From NCBI GenBank assembly GCA_025201805.1, contig MU619268.1, forward strand, positions 105,108 to 127,981: a stretch of DNA of 22,874 bases, given 5' to 3'. This document shows positions 1 to 9,993 of this stretch, piece by piece. A program made the translations under genes and the position numbers. Source of the DNA: Parasitella parasitica. Taxonomy: Eukaryota > Mucoromycota > Mucoromycetes > Mucorales > Mucoraceae. Under the pieces are notes generated by a model. It saw nothing but the letters and a program-made list of their open reading frames with translations. It did not search any database and was not told the origin of the DNA. Position 1 is the first letter of the stretch. Each line of letters begins with the position of its first letter.

Positions 1-245
1 AAGTGCCATTTCCGGTCACATTAAATAGGTTCAGGAGCGAGTTTTGCATGACATTTTTGACAGGGCAATCCCAATCGTTAAAAATCCACGTTTTGCAAAA
101 AAGAGCTGTAGACAGCAATTACAAGCGGCATTTTGCACTTGAGTGGAAAACTAATGTTTATATATTAAGAATAGGAAAAAAAATAGTAGGAATAGTATTA
201 AAAAGATATGGAGTAGAGGCAAGGAGTGGGAATAAAAAGAAAAAA
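1..245. other. 3' flank of the RasGAP gene, no gene seen
   Basis: This stretch lies downstream of the reconstructed RasGAP stop codon. Short open frames run through it on the plus strand, but they have no recognisable motif and no coding-like composition. It probably holds the 3' UTR and terminator of the minus-strand gene. I see nothing else in it. Confidence 0.5.
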
Positions 246-3012
246 CTATTTGTGTCTTGTTACGAACGTCTTGTTCAAGAGACCCAACGTTTTGGTTACA
301 TTCAATCGCACATACTCTAGATCAAGTAGTTCAACATTGTCTTGTTGCTATAGTAGGAATAAGGTTAACCGTCGTCAGGAACAGCAGCTTCAAATAACAT
401 ACCTTTTCAAGTAGATCATCAAGCTTCAAATCCATCTCTAGAATAGGTTTATCGCGCCCTTTAAAGTGCATTGCAATGATAAATGTACCAGGCAAAGGAG
501 AAGTAATCGAAAAGTAGATGTTGGGCCGTCTATTTTCAGGCACCGTGCTCTCTGTAATAACACCATCCTTCTCCAAATGATTGTGCGAAAACTTGAAGGG
601 GCCCTTGGGCGGGCCTTTCGGCGTCTTTCTAGGTTTGCCGCCTTCGATTTCCACTCCAATGCCTACAGAGTTCTTTGTGGTCTTTTCACCACCACTCTGT
701 ATTCTGACATTTTGAAGATACGCCTTGTAGCTTTCCAGTTGACTCTTTAGATAGTTGTTGTGGTCCAAGATGGTCTTGTACACACCTTCCAGTGATTCGG
801 ATTCTTGTCGTACTTTCTCTTTCAGATTACCAAGATGCGCCAACTCCTGCGTTATTTCCTCTACCAACAGTTTGTAATGGTCTCTATGATCTATGACGCC
901 TGCGTCTTCCAATTCTCGTAGCATGTCCTTTACTTTGATACCCTTTCGTACTAACTGTGCGTCTTTGGTAGTGGCTGCTGTTTCTGCCACGTAATCTAGA
1001 TCAAGCGGTGCTGATGCTAAATGGGGAAGAGAACGAATCAATTGGACGTAGATGGCTTTTGTCTCCATGTACAGAATGTCGTTTTGTGTAATGTTGTTTT
1101 CAGACATAAGAGCAGTCGTGAGGTCTTGTCATGGAAATGGTTAGTTTTGTATACATGTACATGTAGTTTCCCCCCCCCCACCACCACCACCACAAGTAAG
1201 CTTTACCTTGAATAGGAATCTCCCAGCGGCTGAAGAGGGGCAGATCGATTGTTTTGTTTTCTTTGCGGGACACCTGAGCAGGTACAGGAGCAAGGTCGTT
1301 CACCAAAATGCGAAGGTGATCCTTTTCTTTCGGTGCGATGATGTCCAGATGACGTTGAACAAGGGTATGAGTGCTGTATATTTCGTTGAGGGTAATGTTG
1401 ATATCAATGTCTTTCTTGCTGAGCGCCATGTACTGGTCCATTTCCAAGGTCTCGTAGAAATCGCTCACTTCGCAAAGCTCGTTCAAGAATTTGTTGATGC
1501 GCTGCTTATTTTTCTCCACAAATGGGTTTGTGGGCAGCATATAACTTTCTTTAGCGTAAGAGGGTCTGTTTGCTAAATTCTGTAACATTTTGGCGATCTA
1601 AACAATAGCAGTTAACATCTCTCCTTTTTTTTTTTTCCTTTTCCAGCTCACTCATTTACCAAAGTTAGTGTTCTTCTAGGCGCATTGCCAGGTGCAGTTT
1701 CTAACAGCATGTATGCTCGCGGAGTGACAATTGCAGGATTGATAAATCGTAAAAAAAAGAAGCCGCCAATCATAGAGCACACGGAATACTCTGATGCATC
1801 TGGACTCTTTCGTTTCGTTAGCGAGCGGATTTGTTTGCAGATCCATCGAATGCCATATGGCACAGATGTAGTTGACGATATGATAGTCGTCAAAAAGCTC
1901 TCGGCAATTTCGATCAGTTTCTCTAGACGGGGCTGGATGATGCTTTGTACGTTTTCGTTCTCGGCTGCTACTTCTGGGGTCACGCTTCGAGGCAAATCTT
2001 CAGGAAGCGAGCCCTTTTCGCTTTCGATTTGCGCCACCATCTGCTCGTACACTTTGAGAGGGTTGATCTCGAGGTTAAGCTCTTGATCTTCAGCCAAATC
2101 TTTGATTTTATCTGATAATATCGACTTTAAATATGCTTGGCCTGGCCCTCTTCTGGTGTAGGTAGTCATCATCCGAGAAACTGGTGTATTTGCACGTAAT
2201 AACGAGCCAAATTCTGTCGATGTTTCAAATTGAGCAGCCAAAACATTCTACAAGGGAACGCTCAGTCAGCTGCGAAATTTTGCAAGCTACAGGAATAGGA
2301 CTTACTTGGAACATGGTCAATAGCAAATGCTCTTCACGGCTTTCGTATTGATTACCGTACAGTGTGAACATTACAGTCTGCAGTAACGTATCGATCTCTG
2401 ACAGGCTTACAAGTCTACAAAGTGTTGCTATATGTCGAGGTTCGCTCTGGAGAATGAAAAAGAAGTTTCCATAGAGCTGTATTCGACGATCATCGGGAAA
2501 AGAGTCGCTATTCTCGACGCCATGCTCCTCCAGATGAGAAGCCATTTCGTTTTGCTGTTTTAAACTGTGAGTGCTGTGTTACTAGTCAATAAATGCAATC
2601 CTTTCAAATACCTCATCCAGAGCAATTCGATTCTGAATCAAAAGAGCGATGCGAGAGTCAAGGTAGCGTACGTCTCTCTCCAGCACAAAGTTCTTTTTTG
2701 ACTGTCCAGAGATCTTTGATTTCAAATCACGTAAACTTCTTTGGACTACCAATTCATTGTTAGCGCTGGTTTATGATGCCGAGATGCCTACTTACCTTGT
2801 GCTAATTCATCCTCTACTTCATTGTCCTGCTCGGCCGCCATAGAGTAAAAGGCAGATACTGAATACCTCTTTGAATTTCGGCCTGATTTGCCTCGACTAG
2901 AGTGATGGCTATTGGCAGCAGCAGCAGCAACAGCTCTAGAGACTATTTGACTAGCACCAGTATTGCTAGGATAGCCATATGCCTGAACCATGCCGTTCTT
3001 TCGATCAGTCAT
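246..3012 (-). CDS. gap1: Ras GTPase-activating protein, Gap1/Sar1 type (RasGAP + RasGAP_C), 800 aa, 7 exons
   Basis: Exons on the minus strand: 3012-2796, 2745-2612, 2554-2306, 2247-1660, 1597-1207, 1124-403, 347-246 (2403 nt). All introns are GT-AG, 50-82 nt. Residues about 70-140 carry the signature [20 protein letters not shown], typical of fission yeast Gap1/Sar1 proteins. The RasGAP domain runs from about 190 to 470, with [12 protein letters not shown] (Arg218 as candidate arginine finger) and FLRFINPA at 365-372. A RasGAP C-terminal domain with a coiled-coil-like stretch follows (about 550-790). No calponin-homology domain or IQ motifs are present, so this is not a full IQGAP. The family stimulates GTP hydrolysis on Ras and so switches Ras signalling off at the membrane. 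The start is set by an in-frame TGA two codons upstream, and the length is close to the roughly 770 aa of the yeast protein. The last exon (34 codons) was found only by splicing. Function is by homology; the exon structure is my inference from the sequence. Confidence 0.9.
1170..1193. repeat. C10 plus (CCA)n tract inside a RasGAP intron (G-rich in the transcript)
   Basis: Ten C at 1170-1179 are followed by CCA repeats to about 1193, inside the 82-nt intron 1125-1206. In the sense (minus) strand this reads as GTG/GTGG repeats running into a G10 run, close behind the 5' splice site. It is a simple repeat and could form G-rich structure in the pre-mRNA. Confidence 0.8.
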
Positions 3013-3134
3013 AAATCAAGAAGTTCTGGCAAACGTTGTCTTTGTACTTGAGAAAGCGGAAAAAGCGTATCCGTCAAAATCGACTGCTTACAGACAAAAA
3101 GAAAAGAAAAAAAGAGAAAGAGAAAGCGAGAGCG

Positions 3135-3176
<42 letters not shown>
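3135..3176. repeat. Poly(dA:dT) tract of 42 bp upstream of the RasGAP gene
   Basis: An uninterrupted run of 42 A on the plus strand lies about 120-165 bp upstream of the RasGAP ATG, so it is a T run in the sense strand of that gene. Other A-rich blocks sit between it and the gene. Tracts like this commonly exclude nucleosomes in fungal promoters. The exact length may vary with slippage or sequencing. Confidence 0.85.
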
Positions 3177-3178
<2 letters not shown>

Positions 3179-4365
3179 CAAAAATGGAAAGTTGCACAAA
3201 ACTAAAATTATGTTACCTCTTATTATCCTCTCCCTTTCTTTTCCATTGACTTGACCTCCTTTTTCATCTGCTTCTTTTGCATGATATCCAGTATGATTTT
3301 ATCTTGAATAATCGATCTCTCGAATATCAGCACGACAAATACCAGTTGCATAGACAGAGACTATGATTATTCAGTTTTTTCTTTTTACCCAAACTGACAT
3401 GAGGTTGCCAAAACATCAACTTTTTGATTTTGGGACAACTCCGCCTAATTGCTGCATTCTAATATTCCAATAGCTAGTGCATTTCACATGAACCAAATCG
3501 CATGGTATTTTGGAAATAAAAAACGTCAGTTTAAAAACTAATCGAGTCTATCTGCTGTGCTCAAAACAGCATATATTGAGAGAACAACGTATCTCACTCT
3601 CCTTTGCTCCCCTGATATGCGAAAACTAAAACAAAATCAGTACTGTACCTGTGTGTACGGGTAATAGATAGTTATAAAATGAAGGAGAAGAGGTTGATGA
3701 ACTACAGTGTCATGGATCTAGAGTTAATTTTATCTCATAAATTACTAGCGCAAGCGTATAAAATTTGAAAGAGACTACTTTGTATTGATGTTTAAAGAAG
3801 GAGGGGTGGGGGGAAGAAAATCAACATTATTAGATCTATTATACCACAGGAAAAAGAGTTTAACCCATGGCACAATGTGCCCTCCCTTATTTGTGATTCT
3901 TGTAATACATTACACTAAAATTAGGGGAGAGGGGTTTGCCAAAGCCAAATGTCAATTAGAAAAATTCTGCGTAGATCAAGTTTAAGTAAATATTTGGTAA
4001 TATAACAATGGAAGTTTGAAGTAAACAGAGACACCTTGTTTCCGTGCTCCTTATGCCACACAAAGCCTTTGATTCATAATATCTTTTGCTTAGTTATTGT
4101 GAGACTACAATCCCTTGCCTTACAACATCAAAGCATTTGTATTTAAAGATATTATATTGCATATTAAGAGATGTGCTTTAACTCTAGTGTTGCACGTTTT
4201 GTTAGCATTGTTTGTTGAGTAAAAGACATAACGCTAGCTTTAGCGATCGAAAAACGCGAACAATTTGAATTTTAGCGATCCGTCAATTTCATACCAGCTT
4301 TTCTTTTTCAACCATAGACGAAATGTAACTATATATTTTCTCAATCATTCGCTCAATCTGAATAT

Positions 4366-4366
<1 letters not shown>

Positions 4367-4406
<40 letters not shown>
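4367..4406. repeat. (CA)20 dinucleotide microsatellite
   Basis: Twenty uninterrupted CA units lie in the long intergenic region and are flanked by AT-rich DNA. It is a standard microsatellite, probably polymorphic between strains. No gene overlaps it. Confidence 0.98.
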
Positions 4407-4408
<2 letters not shown>

Positions 4409-4568
4409 AAATTGTATATATAAAGCGTATTAAAACTACTTTTGCAAAAGCTGGGGAAAGGATTAGACTATCAGGTCATGGAAAAGTTTTAGAGATCGCT
4501 TGACATCTCGGCGATATTCACGTCGGAAAGCTTGATGTTTCTTTGTATTAAAAGACTTATTTGTGTCT

Positions 4569-4605
4569 AAAGTTTTATGAGTATAAAGTTTTATGAGTAT
4601 AAAGT
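4569..4605. repeat. 16-bp tandem duplication
   Basis: The unit AAAGTTTTATGAGTAT occurs at 4569-4584 and again at 4585-4600, followed by the first five bases of a third copy. It is a perfect short tandem duplication, most simply a recent slippage event in AT-rich intergenic DNA. Confidence 0.9.
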
Positions 4606-5893
4606 CAGGGACAAAAACACATGACGTTGATCACATGAAGAGAGCATATTTTTGAATGAATACCATACGTAATCATCGCACGATACAGCGATCATATTTG
4701 ACAGTTGGCACAGTGTATAATACATCAAATCAAGAGAAAGCCTCATAATCTTTACCCACTTGTATATCTCATAAAATTGTGAAAAGAACGACTGATGGTG
4801 GATTATTAACAGCTTAATCGACTTCTATAAAATGCCGTTATGTATGTATTTCTAAAGATACTATAAAGCCCTGAAATTACTGATTTTGCAGAAGAAAATC
4901 AACTATTGGCTTCTTTTCATGCATGTATTAGGGGCAATAGAGATATTGCTTTCATACATGTCACTATACTATGGTTCGGATTTTTGTAATATTATATACA
5001 AGTAGCTGAATACGGCAGGACATAAATATTTAGCACAAGTTATCTGTTACCGCGAGGGTACAGTCTTAAAATTTAGGCTCTATAAGTTAAAATGGTGAAT
5101 TGCAATTTACGCAGTAGAAAGCTATATTTTACTCAAGAGTCAAGTGATTTAGGACAACAAATACCCAGAAAACGTAAGGTTATTGCATGCATTGGTATAA
5201 TTCAAATATGCCTTCGCTTTGTAAAAACCTATTTTAAAAAAAAAAAGCATCTTGGGTCAAAAAAGTACATGATCATATGTGTTGCATGTAAAATGTTTTC
5301 CAAGGCCACAGTTAATCTAAATCGAATCGCATTGATTACAGAGTTTCTCTTTACAACATTAACCTGAAAAATTAACTAGTTGTAATGTTTTTCATAAATA
5401 TAAAACTATCACAGAAGTATACAGCTTTCAGTTATAAACAAAGCTATTGACTGCAAAGTATTTTGTGATGCAAAGACTTTTATTTAAGTTTGCAATTTTG
5501 ACATTTTCTAAACACTTTTAAAAATCACGAACTTTTAATCAAGTAGATTAGAAATAGGTGTTTCTTCTTGAAAAAAGGAACAATATCTTCTCCCTTCTAC
5601 GGTTTATATACAACATCATGTTAATTTCTCTCAAAAGGATAGAAACATTTATATTAAAAAGCTAAGCACTGTTCCATCAAAATTGCCATTATATTCTTTT
5701 TTTTTTTCAGAAACTGCAAAATCACAGTAAGGGGACGCAGCGAAATGTATTGTGTAAAATGATTCATGAAAAAACATAAATAGGACTTTCTCTGAATAAA
5801 ACCAGATACAAAACTGAAGAATCTTATTGACATAAGATGTGATCTCTATTTATACTAAAATGTGTCCTAATCAATGTTTATCACCGTAACATT

Positions 5894-5922
5894 TGATGTT
5901 TGACAGGATGTGTCAAACATCA
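5894..5922. repeat. Perfect 12-bp inverted repeat with a 5-nt loop
   Basis: TGATGTTTGACA (5894-5905), the loop GGATG, then TGTCAAACATCA (5911-5922) form a perfect 12-bp stem. Pairing stops at both outer ends. It lies in gene-free DNA more than 2.5 kb from the nearest supported gene. It could be a hairpin, a palindromic protein-binding site or a transposon footprint; the sequence alone does not decide. Confidence 0.9.
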
Positions 5923-7615
5923 TTAAATCACAGCATTTCCAGGAACAGACCTATTATTTTTCTATTTTACATTAAAGAAAAGATGTGGGGCAAGATGTCC
6001 CCCCGTCATCCCGCGATCTGATCTTGATGTAATCTCTGAATAAGCCAAGAATCTTGTAAGAGGTTTAGTTACAACTTGTAGCCTTTTCCTTGTTTGTAAA
6101 AGAATTAACAACAATGAATATCACGATCCGTAAATTATAACTAATCTTAGATATGACATATGTAGCCTTTATATGAATACAGCAACTACATTAAACAATT
6201 AAAAAAAGTGAAAGGCATATTGTATTTGAAATCGAATGGTAAACATGTGAAATGCCCAGTCTGAATTTATGATGCGATACATAAACATGTTACCTAAACA
6301 ACAACGTATAGGATAATGATATTTGTTTTTGTAGAAAGGCATGAGATTAAATAATTATTACTAGATGGGTGATTCTTTGTATACAGTGCCAAGGGGTAGG
6401 CTATTGATGTGCACTAATGTTTAATTAACGTGTTATTACTTAGCATGTTCAATGTTTAACCATGATGGCAAGTGCATTTCCTTATCAATACAATCATTGG
6501 TTTTTGTGTCTGATTTTACTCTTATAATTTATACACTTTTTTGAGCATATTATACTTCTGTATCCTCTTCGCATAATAAGCTTCATACGAGTTAGCTCAG
6601 ATCCTGTTGTATATCTAAAATTGAGTTATAAACAATCTGCAATAATATTATAATTGACGGTTCTACCCGTAACTTGATTACTCGATAATTACGATTCAGC
6701 ACCGTATACGAATGCGGTGCCTATCACGTTTAGTGTCATATAGATCAGCCGCATTTTTAGCAAGATTCAATCAATTTGGATGCGAAACCCGGTACGAGAC
6801 TTGAATTGCTTATCCATGCTATTTAATTTTTGTGATTTGCTGAAATAACAAATTTTTTTTTAAACAGTGAAATTCGTTATACAGTAAATGATAATATGTC
6901 AGACTCTATTATAAAATATTTTATTTCCTCCCAAATTTAAAAGGTAAAATGAGTGAATGATACTAATAATTGAGTGAAAGATACTGAATATTTCCCGGCA
7001 TTTGAGACAAAATGAAGTCCTGACTTGCCACCAAATCTCGTTCATTGTTAGAGCCCTGAATTTAGAATTCATGTGTAAATCTTCACATTTTCAATTTATT
7101 CGGTTAAAAAAATTCACATCAACCACTTTTTTCGCTAGTAATATATCATCTTTGTCATTCGCTTTTAATGGTTACAAAAGACACCGTATTGCTATTGATG
7201 ATTGAGAAGAAAAAATGTCAGATCAGTCAGTGTTGCGAAATAATCAGCACTTGAACAGCCAATTTACTTTCGTGATGCATGCAATCAACAGCAATTATAA
7301 CAAAGAAGTTGGGTATAGCTCTTAACATAATTCCATGTTCAATGCAATATCCTTTCAGTTGCAACAGCAAAATGAACAACAAAGACAGTAAAAAAGACAG
7401 TACAAAACAGCAACAAGACATAATCCAAACATTGACAACAAGCCAGCAATCTATGAAATAGCAGCTACAGCTTGCTTTGGCAGGCTAAGGATGCGGTAGA
7501 CTGATAAATTGAGAATTTTGAACCAACACAGATAAAAACTGGTTCTAAACACCACATTCCATCCAAAACTAGCAAAGAAGACAAGATTTAAGTTTTCTTT
7601 TTTTAGCTTTATTGG

Positions 7616-8310
7616 ATGCCTGCCAAACATGAAGTTCAAAAAAAGACAGTTAGAATGTTATGTTGCAGGCTCAACCATCATCAACCCTCCAAAGCCATTC
7701 AGTGGGCTTCGAAGCAAAGTCCAGACACCCAAAGAGAAAACGAATTACTGGAATGCCCTGCAATTACAATTTCGAATCTGTCTTCTACGCTAAATTGTAC
7801 ATTGCAGAAAGCGAAATGGAGAATATGATGAGCTGTACATCTCTTTATTGAAAAGCACTAGAATACCTAAAGGAGTAGTGCAAGAAGCAGAAGCAAAAAG
7901 CAAGAGTCCAGGGAAAATTACAATAATCTTAAACACCGTATATACATAGAATAAAAAGGCTGCAAGTCCAAAGAAGAATTATGAATACTGGACAGACTTT
8001 GTGGAAGCTGATGTTTTTGAACACTTGACTCTACCCCGCGCTCTCACTTTAGGCTCTAAGCAAATCAATCAAGATATCGGCTTGGCTACTTTAAAAGACG
8101 GGTACAGAGTTTTAGAGATGGAAAAGAATCTAGGAAAAAAAAATAATGCTCAAGACAATGTGCCGCGACCAAGTCTCAGCACTTGCTGGTCTTGGTTGCC
8201 TTTTGTTTGGAATAACTTTCCCAAATCCCACCACTGCCAAGCGCACACAATTCAACAATTTAGCCCTATATTTTTTGGCTCGCCTTTCGATGGAGGCAAT
8301 ACTCTTTGAA
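7616..8310 (+). pseudogene. Broken coding relic of unknown family
   Basis: This stretch is visibly richer in G+C than its flanks, and protein-like translation moves between frames. One frame reads through about 7660-7851, including FYAKLYIAESEMENM. An overlapping frame continues with ELYISLLKSTRIPKGVVQEA, is stopped by a TAG near 7947, then continues in the same frame with YWTDFVEADVFEHLTLPRAL and stays open to 8309. The apparent shift falls near 7828. No complete ORF exists and no splice pattern I tried joins the pieces. I do not recognise the family. A decayed host gene or the internal part of a transposon are both possible. It lies just downstream of the convergent mitochondrial carrier gene. 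Confidence 0.4.
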
Positions 8311-8485
8311 GGTAAGTAAACAAATATAAAAAGTGGGGATAACTCAATATTAATCGAGCGCTGCATCTTTGACTTTGGGTAAGTGACATTACGATTTGTA
8401 AATTGTTTATAAAAAGTGACCAAACTCATCTGTTTCTTCTTTCGGAATTTAGCTTGCTATACCGTTACAGTATGATTTACTTGAG

Positions 8486-9559
8486 TTACAAAGAAAGCAG
8501 AGGTGATGATAGAGGTATAGATTTGAGAACCTGCTCGTAAACCAAAAAATTAAGTGAATGAATAGGAAACGCACGAAGTAATGTAACATTCAGTCCTCTA
8601 TAAAGACCCTTGATCCCATTCTTCTTTGACAATGATATTGCACAATCCATGAATCCACTATATCTAGGTTTTGTCATCATAATATCCTTTTGTACGTTGG
8701 TCTTTACTGCATCCAAAGGAAAAACAATTAGCCAACTCATGATTCCGCAAAAACCACCCGACATGAAATGAGTCATTGGGCCAGCTGAAGATCCCTCTTT
8801 TGATAATATTCGTTTCATTGATTCATATCCACCAAAGTATATGGCTGTACCCAACGCATCTCTAGCTATGTGCATAGTGCTGATGAGTGAAAATTCTGTA
8901 GCTGGTTATATTTTGAATAAATTACCCGAATGGCAGGTTACCCCACTCCATAACCCTAATACACCTTTCCGTTGTACAATTTGTTCAACAGCTCTCCAGG
9001 AAGACGCTTGAACTACTTTATTTGCTGACACTTGACCAGCTTCTATTTGATTTTTCAACATGACTTGCTCCAATTGTCTTTGAATTTTGACCAACTCTAA
9101 CGGGCAACTCAATAGTGCTATGAATGCACCACTTGCACCACCACTAAGCGATGATACCTTGAATACGTTCGGAAGGGTGTCGTACTTGTATCCTCCATCT
9201 TGTAATAATGATCTTTTGGTGCCTTCATAGATTGAAAAGGATACCGATTTAATGATACTAACGGTGACCAAAGGAGGAATCATTCCTCTAAAGAAGCCTC
9301 TGGCACCCTCTTCGGCGTAGGTCACTTTGACACATGATAGAATAGATGGGTAGTGATGTGTTTGCATTCGAGTTTTTACAGAGTCAAACTAAGCGATTGT
9401 CATAAAAATCGATACAACTTTTAACATTGTGAAACTTACTGGAAAACCTGCTAACACAGAGATCCAAGCAGCACAAGAAGCTGCAATGATAGTTCTATTT
9501 GCTATTAATTTTTTTTTTTTTAAAAAAAAAAAAAACGGTTAATAGAGTACATAACAACT

Positions 9560-9645
<86 letters not shown>

Positions 9646-9714
9646 TACATTGTAGAACTTTCTCTCTCGTTGTTAGAGCGTTGGTATTGAGTCCATTTAC
9701 CTCGACTTTTTCAT
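8486..9714 (-). CDS. Mitochondrial carrier (SLC25) family protein, 303 aa, 4 exons
   Basis: Exons on the minus strand: 9714-9701, 9494-9440, 9388-8926, 8865-8486 (912 nt). Three tandem carrier repeats are present, each with the P-x-[D/E]-x-x-[K/R] signature: PFDSVK (residues 23-28), PLELVK in the second repeat and PLDAVK in the third. The matching second-half glycine motifs are RGFFRG, LGLWSG and KGLYRG. This is the canonical six-helix inner-membrane transporter at its usual size of about 300 aa. The 60-nt intron 8925-8866 was placed by family spacing: six residues between LWSG and RDALGTAIYF. The first coding exon is only 14 nt (MKKS plus two bases); it was chosen because it restores frame and gives a normal short N-terminus. 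That exon is the least certain part. The substrate cannot be read from the sequence. Confidence 0.87.
9509..9535. repeat. T13-A14 palindrome in carrier intron 1
   Basis: Thirteen T (9509-9521) are followed directly by fourteen A (9522-9535), just upstream of the proposed acceptor of the carrier's first intron. It is a loop-free A/T palindrome able to form a cruciform or an RNA hairpin around the 3' splice site. Confidence 0.9.
9563..9639. repeat. A77 homopolymer inside carrier intron 1
   Basis: Seventy-seven uninterrupted A on the plus strand (T77 in the carrier transcript) lie inside the proposed 206-nt intron 9700-9495. A branch-point-like CTATTAAC lies between this tract and the acceptor in the sense strand. 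The true length is uncertain because such tracts are hard to sequence. Confidence 0.9.
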
Positions 9715-9993
9715 CTCTATTTTTGATTATCAGCTAAAATCAGTCCTCAACAAAGCATAAACAGATCGAACCTAAAGTCTTTGACAGACATTCTAAAATA
9801 TGTGAGCGTATAATTATTTGAAACCTATTTTCTCAGTTGAAAAAGATCAAATTAGGGAAAGAAAAAAAGATACCAAAAAGGATACAGGACTAATAAAAAA
9901 AAAAGCTTGTTTTGTCCGGCCTCAGTGCAGGGATTGTCTTGACGAGTTATTGCTATTGAGATTGTGACCCAGCATTTCTTTCGCAGTTTTCTT
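9715..9993. promoter_or_regulatory. Shared divergent promoter region, carrier / ZCCHC8-like gene
   Basis: The start codons of the minus-strand carrier and the plus-strand zinc-knuckle gene are 279 bp apart, so both promoters must lie here or in the carrier's upstream exon/intron. The region is A-rich on the plus strand toward the zinc-knuckle gene (runs near 9861-9904). No clear TATA element or known operator was recognised. Confidence 0.55.

Larger units (their letters stand above)
3180..7280. other. Long AT-rich intergenic region without a supported gene
   Basis: About 4.1 kb between the RasGAP promoter side and the coding relic near 7.6 kb. It is AT-rich, with stops dense in all six frames. 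The longest frames (3785-3985, 5092-5367, 7002-7205) have low-complexity or AT-driven translations with no motif. I looked for tRNA box A/box B pairs, clear exon-intron chains and transposon motifs and found none. It does hold a (CA)20 repeat, a 16-bp tandem duplication and a 12-bp perfect hairpin, listed separately. A non-coding RNA cannot be excluded. Confidence 0.55.

Noticed and set aside
3785-3985. 66-aa ORF in the intergenic region
   Set aside because: It has no recognisable domain, and the surrounding frames show no coding continuity.
5092-5367. 91-aa ORF in the intergenic region
   Set aside because: AT-driven composition, no motif, no plausible exon partners; consistent with chance in a 4-kb spacer.
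6590-6650. tRNA-like sequence (GTTAGCTCAG, resembling an A box)
   Set aside because: No B box (GGTTCGANTCC) and no cloverleaf-capable acceptor stem follow within 90 bp.
8866-8925. Alternative shorter introns of 24-30 nt in the carrier gene
   Set aside because: They would add about eight residues between LWSG and RDALG and are too short to splice; the 60-nt intron gives exact family spacing.
9964-9993. Longer N-terminus of the ZCCHC8-like protein
   Set aside because: The first codon would be GTG. Nuclear fungal genes start at ATG, and the ATG at 9994 opens the conserved-looking protein.
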